Assembly (NCBI GenBank): GCA_963691705.1
Contig: OY829546.1
Span: 28,056,040-28,120,039, forward strand
Direction: 5' to 3'
From: Viola odorata
Lineage: Eukaryota; Streptophyta; Magnoliopsida; Malpighiales; Violaceae
DNA: 64,000 bases
How positions within the stretch are numbered: the first letter of the stretch is position 1; every line of letters begins with the position of its first letter. The notes under the pieces are model-generated. The model made no database searches, had not been told where the DNA came from, and saw nothing but the letters and a program-made list of their open reading frames with translations. Of this stretch, positions 44,092 through 54,935 are shown in pieces. The position numbers were made by a program, and so were the translations under genes.

Positions 44092-45673
44092 CCTAGTCCG
44101 TCACCTTCTTTCCCTCATATTTTCAAACAGTTCTTCTTCTTCCTTGGGTCACCGGCGCCATTGCCGGTGACGAAGGACCATGCCAACCCAAGAAAAATAC
44201 AGTAATTAAACGAGCAAAATAGACCCAACAAAAGCAGCAATTAATCCAACCAAAACAACAATTTAATTAAGCAAAAACAGTGGGCAATTTCAACAAACAA
44301 AAGCAAGCAAAATTTAATTAAAATAGAGTGATTAGGATCAATCAAAACAGCAAGCAAATATGGAGCATAATAGTGAGGAAACTAAAGAGAAGCATCTTCG
44401 AAGATCCGCAAGGGATTCCATGTGCTTCTAGAAGATACCAGGTGCGCCAGAGATTCCAGAATATCCTCTCGAAAGGACATGTGCTGTCAAGCGCCCATTG
44501 CTTCTCTCTCCCCTTAGCTATTTTGTCCCCTAGCTAGTTTTAGCCTATTTAAGCTTAGCTTTAGGGTTTTTGTAAGGACGACTATCCTAGGACTTACACA
44601 CATCATTTCATCTTTTACCCTAATCCTTAGGGTTCTTACTCTCTTGGTATTTGAAGCAGCCATCGGTTTGTTAATTATTAATTAATCCTACGATTTCTTC
44701 AAATCCCTTTTCCTTTTGTTCTCTTCGTTGCATGATTATTATTATCTACTGTTCATATTATAGTATGAGTAGCTAAATACCATCCTCTTAGTAAAGGGTA
44801 TTTCAAGGGTTGTAAGGTTCGGTTAAGAGGCCTAATGCACGCTTAAGATATTCTCTTGTAGCATATGATTGTTTATCGTTTTAATCCCATGCTCATTTAG
44901 AAACGTTAAGGGCTTGATCAACTGTTAATATTTCTGGATGAGTAAAGTCATTCTCTTGGTTATAACTGACGTGAATCCTTGAGTTAGAGTAGACACCTAG
45001 TGGAGGCAATGCGAGAGGCCTCTGTCTAGGGGTAAACAGTCATTTAGGGTATCTGATGCGAGCCTGACAAACTGAGTTGTCACGCCCTAGATCTGTCTTG
45101 CCTCCCCTTCATGGGAGTTTTGAGTATTGCCTCCCCGCATTCGTGCCTGGGAGGATGGCGGAACGTCAAGGCCACCTCATATGTGGAAACGGGGGGTGAC
45201 TTTTATCTAAGAAGGTAAGTAGGGGATGCGGTGTGGAAACGCGGTCCCCATAGTAGGTTTGTACATGAGTTTAGACTATCTTTGTACCGATGATTAACTG
45301 ACCTAGAAAGCAACCCGAGAACACCTTTTGCTAAGATCTCTTCCCATCTGATTAGTATTATCTCTTTTATTATTTTTCTTGCCCTCGAATTGCTTTAGGA
45401 TATCTTGCCCTGGATTGCGTTTTACTTTCATGCCTAGGATAACTGTTTAATTACTTGCCTTGTTAGCTCCCTCATCTGAGTTGATTAATCCGTTAATCGA
45501 CATAAACACCCCCCCCTAGTATTGCTTGTTTGTGTTCTGTTGCAATTGTTCTCTATCATACATCTTTTCTAACATTTTATTCCTTCAATCTCTGTGGTTC
45601 GACCCTGACTTGCCCTGTAAACATTTATTTATGCATTTAGGCATCAGAATAAATATTAAGTACATTTGATTGT
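44092..45673 (+). mobile_element. LTR-like host sequence, right part
   Basis: Resumes after array 2. Has a hairpin CACCGGC/GCCGGTG at about 44150-44170, a TATTTAAG-containing promoter-like stretch near 44545, and late phrases such as GAGTAGCTAAATACC and CTGTGGTTCGACCCTGACTT, typical of LTR or leader regions of plant Athila/Tat-type elements. No convincing gene. A C8 run lies near 45510. The LTR end cannot be fixed from sequence alone. Confidence 0.45.
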
Positions 45674-45956
45674 ATGACCAGGAGATCTGCTCCAGATTTA
45701 CTCCCTCTAGATCCCGAATTGACCAGAACGGAAAGAGGACTTCGAAGGCAAGCCAGAGGGTCGTCTACTCAGCGTAGAGTAATCCCACATCCTTCCCTCT
45801 ACGGACTTCCTTCCAATCTGGCTGATCAGGACCATCAATTTTTCCTAGACCTAGCTTATTTCCATCATACCCTCAAAAATCCAGTAGCCGCCCATTTTGA
45901 TTTCCCAGCAATGGAAGACCACGACAACCATGTCCGACGTGAAAACCCACCACCAC
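45674..45956 (+). pseudogene. Truncated N-terminus of an Athila/Tat-type gag
   Basis: Starts ATG with MTRRSAPDLLPLDPEL, then LTRTERGLRRQARG, about 94 residues before the frame runs into unrelated sequence. The DPEL-TRT-RR pattern resembles the start of Athila-type gag proteins, which fits the LTR-like DNA before it. Cut off by the inverted LTR fragment at 45957. Family assignment is tentative. Confidence 0.45.
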
Positions 45957-45983
45957 TGATAACGGATCAGGTGGTGGTGGGTT
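45944..45983. repeat. Inverted repeat at a rearrangement junction
   Basis: AACCCACCACCAC and GTGGTGGTGGGTT, perfect 13-bp arms around a 14-base centre TGATAACGGATCAG. The centre begins like an LTR end (TGATAACGG). Confidence 0.85.
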
Positions 45984-46056
45984 CGGCGCGGCCTTCTTCA
46001 CGGGATGGCCGACCTGCCCATGAGTGGGTTCGCCTCGAGCGTTCGTGCTCGTATCA
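45981..46056 (+). repeat. 76-bp direct repeat, copy 1
   Basis: GTTCGGCGCGGCC to GCTCGTATCA; identical to 46092-46167, period 111. Makes two potential LTR ends in tandem. Confidence 0.85.
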
Positions 46057-46091
46057 AAGGCCTTAGCCGCACGGTCTCATGGCTTAGTAGG

Positions 46092-46167
46092 GTTCGGCGC
46101 GGCCTTCTTCACGGGATGGCCGACCTGCCCATGAGTGGGTTCGCCTCGAGCGTTCGTGCTCGTATCA
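46092..46167 (+). repeat. 76-bp direct repeat, copy 2
   Basis: Second copy, directly followed by the reversed purine tract. Confidence 0.85.
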
Positions 46168-46217
46168 TCCCATCCCCCTTTGAAGAGATTCGTCCTCGAA
46201 TCTAAGCTTTGGAGGGT

Positions 46218-46234
46218 GGGGGGGGGGGGGGGGG
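46218..46234 (+). repeat. Run of 17 G
   Basis: Uninterrupted G homopolymer at the point where minus-oriented element sequence meets a plus-oriented LTR. It may reflect the junction itself or an assembly weak point. Confidence 0.9.
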
Positions 46235-46881
46235 TTCCGAAAGTAGAGTGAGAGCCTTTGATTTTGATGATATTCTCTTTGGCCAAATCAGTAGAGTAAC
46301 CTATGTAATTTAGGGTTCTTGGTAACCAGGGCTGCTAGAGTTGAATACCATTGTTTATCCATCTCTTCTTGTAATTAAGCTTCTTGAGCTTTGTTCTTAA
46401 ATCAGAAAAGAGAGATCCTTAACTAGTTTGTAGAAAGGTTGCTTGGTTTAATATCAAGAGGGTTTTCTAATTAGTTGAGTTCCTATTATGTTCAATCCAT
46501 GCCATAACTACCATACATCCATCAAGCCGCTACAAGTAACTCCATTAAACACCTTCATTCGTTCATCCAAACCAGCAACCAACCTCTCACAAGAGGACTA
46601 GATCCGGTTTCAGCTCCATTCCGTTCATCTTCTCCAAAACAGAAGTTGAGCTCTTATCAAGTGTCCATTCCGTTAGAACCCCATTAAACCAACGTCTTTG
46701 ATTTGAATGTTATTTCTCTAAGACCAAACCCTAGTGTAGCTTAGGTAATTTAGGTTTCAGCTCCATTCCGTTCATCTTCTCCAAAACAGAAGTTGAGCTC
46801 TTATCAAGTTGATTTCATCCAAATCAAATCTGTCCATTCCGTTAGAGAAATAACATTAAAATTGAAGTTGAGCACTTATCA
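46235..46881 (+). repeat. 5' LTR, truncated and shuffled
   Basis: From about 46250 it follows the 3' LTR (from about 50043): CCTTTGATTTTGATGATATT through CTCACAAGAGGACTAGATCC. It lacks the U3 start. A block of about 58 bp ending in GAGCTCTTATCAAG occurs twice (about 46609-46661 and 46752-46808), with unrelated-looking filler between. Confidence 0.75.
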
Positions 46882-46883
46882 AG

Positions 46884-46895
46884 TGGTAGCGGAGC
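46884..46895 (+). other. Primer-binding box
   Basis: TGGTAGCGGAGC two bases after TTATCA; same as in the gypsy element and array 2. Confidence 0.85.
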
Positions 46896-48869
46896 TTCAG
46901 CTGTCCTCTAGGTTGGTTTTTCTTGTTATTCTTCCGTTTCCTCCATTAAATTCGTATCCCCAATATCATCTTTGTGTTGTTGTTGTTGGACAGATTTTTC
47001 TGTCCAGGAACCAGTTTTGTGTCTGTTTTCTTTTTGCTTTTCTGTGCGTTTCCGCCATCATAAACTTCTGAAAATTTCTGTGCTTAATCGTCTATTCGAT
47101 TAGAGAAAATGTTATTTTTGTGTCGGCTGCTAAATCAGTGATCTTTGCATACTTTTCGGCCTTGGAAGAAAAGTGTGCAGAAATCGCGCGAGAAAAACAG
47201 TTTGATTTGTGTGTCTGTTTTGAGAGTCTTCCACTTGGAATCTGTGTTCCCATCCTTCTACAAAGTTGTAGATCGGTGTCTTAGGAGTCTTCCTGTCTAT
47301 TTTCGTAATTGTAGGTTGGTTTTTCTTGTTCTCCTCTTCATTTCTATGGTTAGAATCATCTTCTCTACCGTAGAACTTCTTTCCTTTGTGCTGAAATTTT
47401 TCTGTTTTTCATAACCGTTCCTCTCTTCGGTTAAAACTTCATTTTCTTGAGTTTCTTCGGTTCAAACACCTTGATTCTTGTTTTCTATGGTTTAAACATT
47501 GTTTTCTACCATAGGAATCATTCCCACTTCATTTGAAAAATTTGGTGTTCTTGAAGAAATTCTTGTCTTTTAGTGTGCTGAATTTTGGAAGAACACAATT
47601 GCTGAAATTGTTTGTGTTTGTGTGCATCAAAATGGACGAATTTGCTTCTTCTTAAGTGTAATTGCTGCTGAAGTTATTGGAGCCTCCTATGGTGGCCTTG
47701 AGAGCCATGTGGACTTGCTTGTTTTCTTGCTAAAGTGCTGAAATTGCTTGTCCAACCCTAGCCGGCCACATCACCTTGATTGTGAGCCTAGTATTTGCTT
47801 CAATTGAGAGCCAAGCATTTCAGCTTGCTCCTTACTCTAGGCCGGCCCTAATTTCACATCCTTACACTTAGGTTGCTTGTCATACACAGCCACATCACTT
47901 GCCTTGTCACTTGCCTTGTCATCCACACACTTTTGGACACATCACTTTCACTTGCCACATCACTTTTGGCTTTTAGTGAAAATATTTTCAAGAGCAAATC
48001 TACTTGTCTTTCACTTCTTCTTCTTTCAAGGATACATGTCATACAAGTGAGCTTTCTTCACTCATTGCAAAAATAGAAAAGAAAAGAGCAAGGAACTAAA
48101 AGAAAGATAAAAAAAAAAAAACAAAAAAAAAAATAAGTGATCAAGTTCCTAACACTCAAAAAAAAAAAAAAGTAGAGTGAAGCAATTGAGTCATAAGCAA
48201 GAGACTACTTGTGTGTATGCATTTGAAGTGAATTACATTGTTTTTGAAGTGTCCTTGTGGAAGAACACAAGTTTCGGCTTTCAATTTGTGCATTCCAATT
48301 CGGATTTTCTTTTTCGAATTTTTCCTTTTGAATAGTTTCGGCTTTTTCCCTTTTGAGAGGGTATTTGCCCTCCAAAACTTCTGAAATTTTTACAGATTAA
48401 ACTTCAGTCTGAGGGGAACAACTCTTATGTTGTACACTTCTCCTAATTCTGTTGGTTTCACATACTTCTAGCCAATTCAAAATCAGTGCGCAGTTTGCAC
48501 TCGAAATTTCAGTTTTGAGTCTTTCTTTTCTTCTTGAGTAGCTTGTGTTTTGCTGTTTTCCTTCTTTGTTTCCACACGTTCCTACTCTTCTCTAAGTCCA
48601 ATTACTTCTCAAATTAAATCCATTTTTCCTTGGGCAATAGTGCGGCTTTCCTTGCCTTTCTTTCTTACCTTGGTTCTCTTGCATTCCTTAAACCCTAGTT
48701 GATTCTTCGAGTCTTTCTAGCTTTGGTGACTGGTTTGCGATTGAGATAAGAGTGTGAGAGAAAAGTGAGTATTTAAGAGTGACAAACACGAGCGTGAAAC
48801 ACGTGAGGGAGAGCTTAACCCCTTGTTTTCTATCTACTGTTTTTGTGTTCCTTTTGTAGGAATTTTTCT
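46896..48869 (+). other. Leader of the non-autonomous element
   Basis: Non-coding, with several A-runs at about 48108-48175. The part around 47660-47860 matches the gypsy leader. It ends in an acceptor-like CCTTTTGTAG 10 nt before the ATG at 48870, so it may be spliced; the donor is unclear. Confidence 0.6.
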
Positions 48870-49973
48870 ATGTCTTCCTACGTGCCGCCGCATTTGAGGG
48901 TTGCTCCTACTAGCCACGCATCTTGGTATCATGTTGAGCAGCCCCCCCACCTTGACCGTTGGACACCGCCTCCTCCTACTTACCAATCGGTTCCTCCCAC
49001 TCCTAGCTATGGCCACGAACCCACTACATATGTCATGGATCGAGGACCTCATGCCCTCACGGCTCCTTATCACATCGAGCACTACCAAGCGCATCTTGTG
49101 GATGCGGTGGCTGAATTTCAACGCCAAGTAGAGGCAATTATTGCAAGGTCCAGCCGGGTTGAGTGTGTACCAAACAGCCCGCATAAGGAGAGTTTAGTGC
49201 CGCTTGGTTCTAGTAAAGTTTCGGCCGAATCACCATCACTTGTGGAGGTTGAGTTGACTCCATTTGAGGAGAAGTTACTAGTTTCGGATGAGTCTACTTC
49301 AGATTGCCATAAGACAGCCGCTCATTGCCTTGCATTGCAGCGCAAATTTCAGTCCGTGAGTAGTGCCTTCTCCATCATTCCGAGGGTGCCTATACATAGA
49401 ATTGTGGATCCGTTTCTCCTTGCTTTTGGGCAGATTGGCAGTGCACACTTCTTCCCATTTGAGGTGCCTTCAAGTGGCCTCACGGTCCCTCCCACTTCTA
49501 GGAGTTCGCACTTGGCCCGAGCCACCTCCTTGCACCCTTATGGCCAATCCTTGATTGTTCTTGGTTGTTTTCTCCCCGCACCTACATGTCTTCCCCGAGG
49601 AAGGCCTCCACCTTGGCCTATATTCACCGAGAGTTGTCGTTGGAGGGTTCCGTGTGTATCCACAAGCTATGAGCATGCCTTGACCCGTTTGGCCTTGCAA
49701 GGGATGGACCCTATAGATTCGAGGTCGAATCTCCTCAAAGGGGGAGGGGATGATACGAGCTTGAAGACTCTCACTCCACTTTTGGAACCCCACACCCTCC
49801 AAAGCTTAGATTCGAGGACGAATCTCTTCAAAGGGGGATGGGATGATATGAGCTTAAAGGCTCCAACTCGTCCTTATGCCTTGCCCGGACCAGCCTTGGA
49901 TCTCACGGCGAAAACTAGCACATTAGGGACTATTTTGGTGATCAAGTCAGCCGGCCTTCCTAGGTTTAAATGA
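48870..49973 (+). CDS. Unrecognised protein of the non-autonomous element (367 aa)
   Basis: Starts MSSYVPPHLRVAPT after an acceptor-like site; a longer frame back to 48843 has no ATG. The first ~70 residues are Pro/Tyr/His-rich, like the N-terminus of the gypsy gag, and HYQAHLVDAVAEFQRQVEAI may form a helix. I see no gag core, zinc knuckle or catalytic motif. The C-terminus has [15 protein letters not shown] and, 31 residues on, DSRTNLFKGGWDDMS, a duplication of the purine-tract region. It ends inside the 3' LTR. Probably a remnant of gag fused to the end of a pol frame. Whether it is translated is unknown. Confidence 0.5.
   Translation: MSSYVPPHLRVAPTSHASWYHVEQPPHLDRWTPPPPTYQSVPPTPSYGHEPTTYVMDRGPHALTAPYHIEHYQAHLVDAVAEFQRQVEAIIARSSRVECVPNSPHKESLVPLGSSKVSAESPSLVEVELTPFEEKLLVSDESTSDCHKTAAHCLALQRKFQSVSSAFSIIPRVPIHRIVDPFLLAFGQIGSAHFFPFEVPSSGLTVPPTSRSSHLARATSLHPYGQSLIVLGCFLPAPTCLPRGRPPPWPIFTESCRWRVPCVSTSYEHALTRLALQGMDPIDSRSNLLKGGGDDTSLKTLTPLLEPHTLQSLDSRTNLFKGGWDDMSLKAPTRPYALPGPALDLTAKTSTLGTILVIKSAGLPRFK
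49716..49859 (+). repeat. Duplicated purine tract and LTR start, period 93
   Basis: GATTCGAGGTCGAATC at 49716 and GATTCGAGGACGAATC at 49809. Each is followed by CAAAGGGGGA(G/T)GGGA and TGATA(C/T)GAGCTT. Two candidate 3' LTR starts result, at 49751 and 49844. Confidence 0.85.
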
Positions 49974-50469
49974 AGGGTTATTTAGGGTTTTCTCATGTAA
50001 TAATTCTCAAGCTATAAATAGAAGGAGATAGCCTCTTTTATAGCTTGCCTTTGATTTTGATGATATTCTCTTTGGCCAATTCTTAGAGTAAACTAGTGTA
50101 ACTTAGGGTTTTTGGTAACCGGTGCCATTAGGGCTGAAAACCATTGTTTATCTTATATCTCTTCTTGTAATTAAGCTCTTGAGCTTTGTTCTTAAATCAG
50201 AAAAGAGAGATCCTTAACTAGTTTATAGAAAGGTTGCTTGGTTTGCTAATCAAGAGGGTTTTCTAATTAGTTAAGTTCCTATTATGTTCATCATCGAAAC
50301 ACCTCTAAACATCATCCATTTCCGCTGCAACACATACTCCATTTGAACACTAAAAGCACCTTCATCCGTTCATCCATCCAAGCTGCCAACCTCTCACAAG
50401 AGGACTAGATCCAGCTCAAGAACAACAATTCGGCCTCCTTCTATCCAAATCGAAGTTGAGCCGTTATCA
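49751..50469 (+). repeat. 3' LTR of the non-autonomous element
   Basis: TGATACGAGC to GCCGTTATCA, 719 bp if the first purine tract is used. Has a clear TATA box at 50012-50020. Confidence 0.8.
50012..50020 (+). promoter_or_regulatory. TATA box of the 3' LTR
   Basis: CTATAAATA, a near-consensus plant TATA box. As it is in the 3' LTR, any transcript from it would run into array 3. Confidence 0.6.
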
Positions 50470-50769
50470 AAAGTGTCATTACTTTTCTATTTTGAGTCTT
50501 TTATTTAAGTCACGAGAAGAGTCACAAAAGAGTCACAAAAACAGTCCACAAAAGTGTTAGTCTCGAAATCATATTTCAATACATACCTATTGGAGTCCAA
50601 TTTCAGTGAATCTTAGTTCGTTGGAAAGCCCTATCTGTTAGGAATCTAAATCAAGACGAATCAAGCAATTCGGACATCGGAATCAAAAGTTGTGCTTAGT
50701 TTACTAAACTGTGTTCGCCGAAAATAGATTTCCACTTTCTTGTGTTAAGTTTGATTTAGGTGAATAAAG

Positions 50770-50916
50770 ATGGCAGAAGCAAGGCTTGATGCTAAGAGGG
50801 ATTGCGATACAACCCCTATGCAGAATGAGATTCGAGGGCGAACCTTTGATAAGAGGGAGGGGATCATACGATCCTCGTATCGCAAGCCGCGTGGGCCAAG
50901 CAGCGCGCACGCATAG
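50770..50916 (+). CDS. 48-codon frame kept in every array 3 unit
   Basis: Starts MAEARLDAKRDCDTTPMQNE, passes through the purine-tract region (GRTFDKREG) and ends in the LTR at TAG. It has the position of a gag frame with its whole body deleted: a gag-like start joined to the 3' end. Copies at 51908, 53047, 54185, 55324, 56478, 57616, 58754, 59892, 61031, 62169 and 63307 are all open, but the units are so similar that this is weak evidence for function. Basic (many Arg/Lys). No known domain. Confidence 0.3.
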   Translation: MAEARLDAKRDCDTTPMQNEIRGRTFDKREGIIRSSYRKPRGPSSAHA

Positions 50917-51044
50917 GCGCACCAGAAAGCCCAAGTCGGCTAGGGTTTGGCGACGACTAGGGTTTGGCAAAAGAGGGCATGGATTAATATTTCCTATTTT
51001 ATGTGTTTTTAATTACTATATAGAGTTTTGGCTTATTTAGGGAT

Positions 51045-51115
51045 TATTTATTTACGAATTATTTATTTAGGAATTATTTATTTAGGAATTATCTGTTTAG
51101 GAATTATTTATTTCT
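51045..51115 (+). repeat. 15-bp minisatellite in the array 3 LTR
   Basis: Copies of AGGAATTAT(T/C)TATTT and variants, about five per LTR, six in unit 5 (about 55595-55682). Confidence 0.85.
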
Positions 51116-51136
51116 AAGTTTGTAATTTTCCTAGCC

Positions 51137-51164
51137 TATTTAAAGGCCTTGCCGTATGAATAAA
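51137..51164 (+). promoter_or_regulatory. TATA-like box and AATAAA signal in the array 3 LTR
   Basis: TATTTAAAG at 51137 and AATAAA at 51159. Present in each unit. The close spacing suggests that the R region is short or that the AATAAA serves upstream transcripts. Confidence 0.45.
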
Positions 51165-51519
51165 ATAATATATGATAATTTTGGAAAAGAATGATACTTT
51201 GTCTTTGATAGGTGCGTCCTCATACACCGTTCATATGGAACCTTGTTCTATTCCTAGCTTCTCAAGTTGAGAGTAGCCACAAGTAAAGCCCGAACTTGCT
51301 ATCTATTGAGTCATTCGTCTTTGAATTGCCAAGAGCACCCAGTCTTGGAGATTCATCGGTTTGACACAAGAATCTCAAGGGATTCGACGTGAAGTGTCAA
51401 AAGCACCCAGTGTTGGAGTTTCACGGTTTTCTTTGAGTTATGTTTCCGTATTCGAAATCCAAGCTTTGAACTAGATCACAATTTCATTGCTAAGTCTCTA
51501 GGCGACTGGAGCCTTATCA

Positions 51520-52658
51520 GTTGGTAGCGGAGCTCAAGGCGTTCAAGTTTGGTAACTATCGTTTACTTTTGTCGTTGTGTCAATTAGAGTCACCAAATCA
51601 GTCCACCAAAGTGTCATTACTTTTCTATTTTGAGTCTTTTATTTAAGTCACGAGAAGAGTCACAAAAGAGTCAGAAAAACAGTCCACAAAAGTGTTAGTC
51701 TCGAAATCATATTTCAATACATACCTATTGGAGTCCAATTTCAGTGAATCTTAGTTCGTTGGAAAGCCCTATCTGTTAGGAATCTATATCAAGAAGAATC
51801 AAGCAATTCGGACATCGGAATCAAAAGTTGTGCTTGGTTTACTAAACTGTGTTCGCCGAAAATAGATTTCCACTTTCTTGTGTTAAGTTTGATTTAGGTG
51901 AATAAAGATGGCAGAAGCAAGGCTTGATGCTAAGAGGGATTGCGATACAACCCCTATGCAGAATGAGATTCGAGGGCGAACCTTTGATAAGAGGGAGGGG
52001 ATCATACGATCCTCGTATCGCAAGCCGCGTGGGCCAAGCAGCGCGCACGCATAGGCGCACCAGAAAGCCCAAGTCGGCTAGGGTTTGGCGACGACTAGGG
52101 TTTGGCAAAGGTGGGCATGGATTAATATTTCCTATTTTATGTGTTTTTAATTACTATATAGAGTTTTGGCTTATTTAGGGATTATTTATTTAGGAATTAT
52201 TTATTTAGGAATTATTTATTTAGGAATTATCTGTTTAGGAATTATTTATTTCTAAGTTTGTAATTTTCCTAGCCTATTTAAAGGCCTTGCCGTATGAATA
52301 AAATAATCTATGATATTTTTGGAAAAAGAACGAGACTTTGTCTTTGAGAGGTGCGTCCTCATAAACCGTTCCTATGGAACCTTGTTCTATTCCTAGTATC
52401 GCAAGCTGAGAGTAGCCACAAGTAAAGCCCGATGTTGCTATCTATTGAGTCATTCGTCTTTGAATTGCCAAGAGCACCCAGTCTTGGAGATTCATCGGTT
52501 TGACACAAGAACCTCAAGGGATTCGACGTGAAATGCCAAGAGCTCCCAGTGTTGGAGTTTCACGGTTTTCTTTGAGTTATGTTTCCGCATTCGAAATCCA
52601 AGCTTTGAACTAGATCACAATTTCATTGCTAAGTCTCTAGGCGACTGGAGCCTTATCA
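51520..52658 (+). repeat. Array 3 unit 2
   Basis: The only unit with an intact TGGTAGCGGAGC box (51522). LTR 52002-52658, Y-type second half (ATCTATGATATTTTTGG). Confidence 0.92.
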
Positions 52659-53796
52659 GTTCGTAGCAGAGCTCAAGGCGTTCAAGTTTGGTAACTATCG
52701 TTTACTTTTGTCGTTGTGTCAATTAGAGTCACCAAATCAGTCCACCAAAGTGTCATTACTTTTCTATTTTGAGTCTTTTATTTAAGTCACGAGAAGAGTC
52801 ACAAAAGAGTCAGAAAAACAGTCCACAAAAGTGTTAGTCTCGAAATCATATTTCAATACATACCTATTGGAGTCCAATTTCAGTGAATCTTAGTTCGTTG
52901 GAAAGCCCTATCTGTTAGGAATCTAAATCAAGAAGAATCAAGCAATTCGGACATCGGAATCAAAAGTTGTGCTTGGTTTACTAAACTGTGTTCGCCGAAA
53001 ATAGATTTCCACTTTCTTGTGTTAAGTTTGATTTAGGTGAATAAAGATGGCAGAAGCAAGGCTTGATGCTAAGAGGGATTGCGATACAACCCCTATGCAG
53101 AATGAGATTCGAGGGCGAACCTTTGATAAGAGGGAGGGGATCATACGATCCTCGTATCGCAAGCCGCGTGGGCCAAGCAGCGCGCACGCATAGGCGCACC
53201 AGAAAGCAAAAGTCGGCTAGGGTTTGGCGACGACTAGGGTTTGGCAAAGGTGGGCATGGATTAATATTTCCTATTTTATGTGTTTTTAATTACTATATAG
53301 AGTTTTGGCTTATTTAGGGATTATTTATTTAGGAATTATTTATTTAGGAATTATCTATTTAGGAATTATCTGTTTAGGAATTATTTATTTCTAAGTTTGT
53401 AATTTTCCTAGCCTATTTAAAGGCCTTGCCGTATGAATAAAATAATATATGATAATTTTGGAAAAGAATGATACTTTCTCTTTGATAGGTGCGTCCTCAT
53501 ACACCGTTCATATGGAACCTTGTTCTATTCCTAGTTTCTCAAGTTGAGAGTAGCCACAAGTAAAGCCCGATGTTGCTATCTATTGAGTCATTCGTCTTTG
53601 AATTGCCAAGAGCACCCAGTCTTGGAGATTCATCGGTTTGACACAAGAACCTCAAGGGATTCGACGTGAAGTGCCAAGAGCTCTTAGTGTTGGAGTTTCA
53701 AGGTTTTCTTTGAGTTATGTTTCCGCATTCGAAATCCAAGCTTTGAACTAGATCACAATTTCATTGCTAAGTCCCTAGGCGACTGGAGCCTTATCA
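52659..53796 (+). repeat. Array 3 unit 3
   Basis: Primer box TCGTAGCAGAGC (three changes, counting the G-to-A). LTR 53141-53796, X-type. Has AAAGCAAAAGTCGG, shared with unit 6. Confidence 0.92.
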
Positions 53797-54935
53797 GTTA
53801 GTAGCGGAGCTCAAGGCGTTCAAGTTTGGTAACTATCCTTTACTTTTGTCGTTGTGTCAATTAGAGTCACCAAATTAGTCCACCAAAGTGTCATTACTTT
53901 TCTATTTTGAGTCTTTTATTTAAGTCACGAGAAGAGTCACAAAAGAGTCAGAAAAACAGTCCACAAAAGTGTTAGTCTCAAAATCATATTTCAATACATA
54001 CCTATTGGAGTCCAATTTCAGTGAATCTTAGTTCGTTGGAAAGCCCTATCTGTTAGGAATCTAAATCAAGAAGAATCAAGCAATTCGGACATCGGAATCA
54101 AAAGTTGTGCTTGGTTTACTAAACTGTGTTCGCCGAAAATAGATTTCCACTTTCTTGTGTTAAGTTTGATTTAGGTGAATAAAGATGGCAGAAGCAAGGC
54201 TTGATGCTAAGAGGGATTGCGATACAACCCCTATGCAGAATGAGATTCGAGGGCGAACCTTTGATAAGAGGGAGGGGATCATACGATCCTCGTATCGCAA
54301 GCCGCGTGGGCCAAGCAGCGCGCACGCATAGGCGCACCAGAAAGCCCAAGTCGGCTAGGGTTTGGCGACGACTAGGGTTTGGCAAAGGTGGGCATGGATT
54401 AATATTTCCTATTTTATGTGTTTTTAATTACTATATAGAGTTTTGGCTTATTTAGGGATTATTTATTTAGGAATTATTTATTTAGGAATTATCTATTTAG
54501 GAATTATCTGTTTAGGAATTATTTATTTCTAAGTTTGTAATTTTCCTAGCCTATTTAAAGGCCTTGCCGTATGAATAAAATAATCTATGATATTTTTGGA
54601 AAAAGAACGAGACTTTGTCTTTGAGAGGTGCGTCCTCATAAACCGTTCCTATGGAACCTTGTTCTATTCCTAGTATCGCAAGCTGAGAGTAGCCACAAGT
54701 AAAGCCCGATGTTGCTATCTATTGAGTCATTCGTCTTTGAATTGCCAAGAGCACCCAGTCTTGGAGATTCATCGGTTTGACACAAGAACCTCAAGGGATT
54801 CGACGTGAAGTGCCAAGAGCTCTCAGTGTTGGAGTTTCACGGTTTTCTTTCAGTTATGTTTCCCCATTCGAAATCCAAGCTTTGAACTAGATCACAATTT
54901 CATTGCTAAGTCTCTAGGCGACTGGAGCCTTATCA
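53797..54935 (+). repeat. Array 3 unit 4
   Basis: Primer box TAGTAGCGGAGC. LTR 54279-54935, Y-type. Confidence 0.92.

Larger units (their letters stand above)
45957..46167 (-). mobile_element. Fragment of a 3' LTR in minus orientation
   Basis: Begins TGATAACGG and ends GCTCGTATCA, then a reversed purine tract (TCCCATCCCCCTTTGAA) and a GATTCG/CGAATC hairpin continue to about 46216. The minus strand encodes the end of a pol-like frame (DSRTNLFKGGWDDTSTNARG). It is the reverse complement of the type of sequence at 49783-49859. Most of the LTR body is missing. Confidence 0.7.
46235..50469 (+). mobile_element. Non-autonomous LTR element related to the gypsy element
   Basis: Plus-strand element with a rearranged 5' LTR, the shared primer box, a ~2-kb non-coding leader, one gag-like frame without a gag domain, a purine tract and a 3' LTR. 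There is no pol. Its leader is homologous to the leader of the gypsy element at 7134-15438, and its LTR ends and purine tract match the same plan, so it is likely mobilised by that family. Its 5' edge is a rearrangement and its 3' edge runs straight into array 3, so no target duplication can be read. Confidence 0.8.
50470..51519 (+). repeat. Array 3 unit 1 (5' truncated)
   Basis: Lacks its first ~89 bp, including the primer site; joined directly to the LTR of the preceding element at ATCAAAGTG. LTR 50864-51519, X-type second half (ATATATGATAATTTTGG). Confidence 0.9.

Noticed and set aside
44154..44172. GGCGCCATTGCCGGTGA as a tRNA-Asp primer site
   Set aside because: It resembles the Athila primer box but is also a self-complementary CACCGGC/GCCGGTG hairpin, and the late-LTR phrases lie downstream of it, not upstream.
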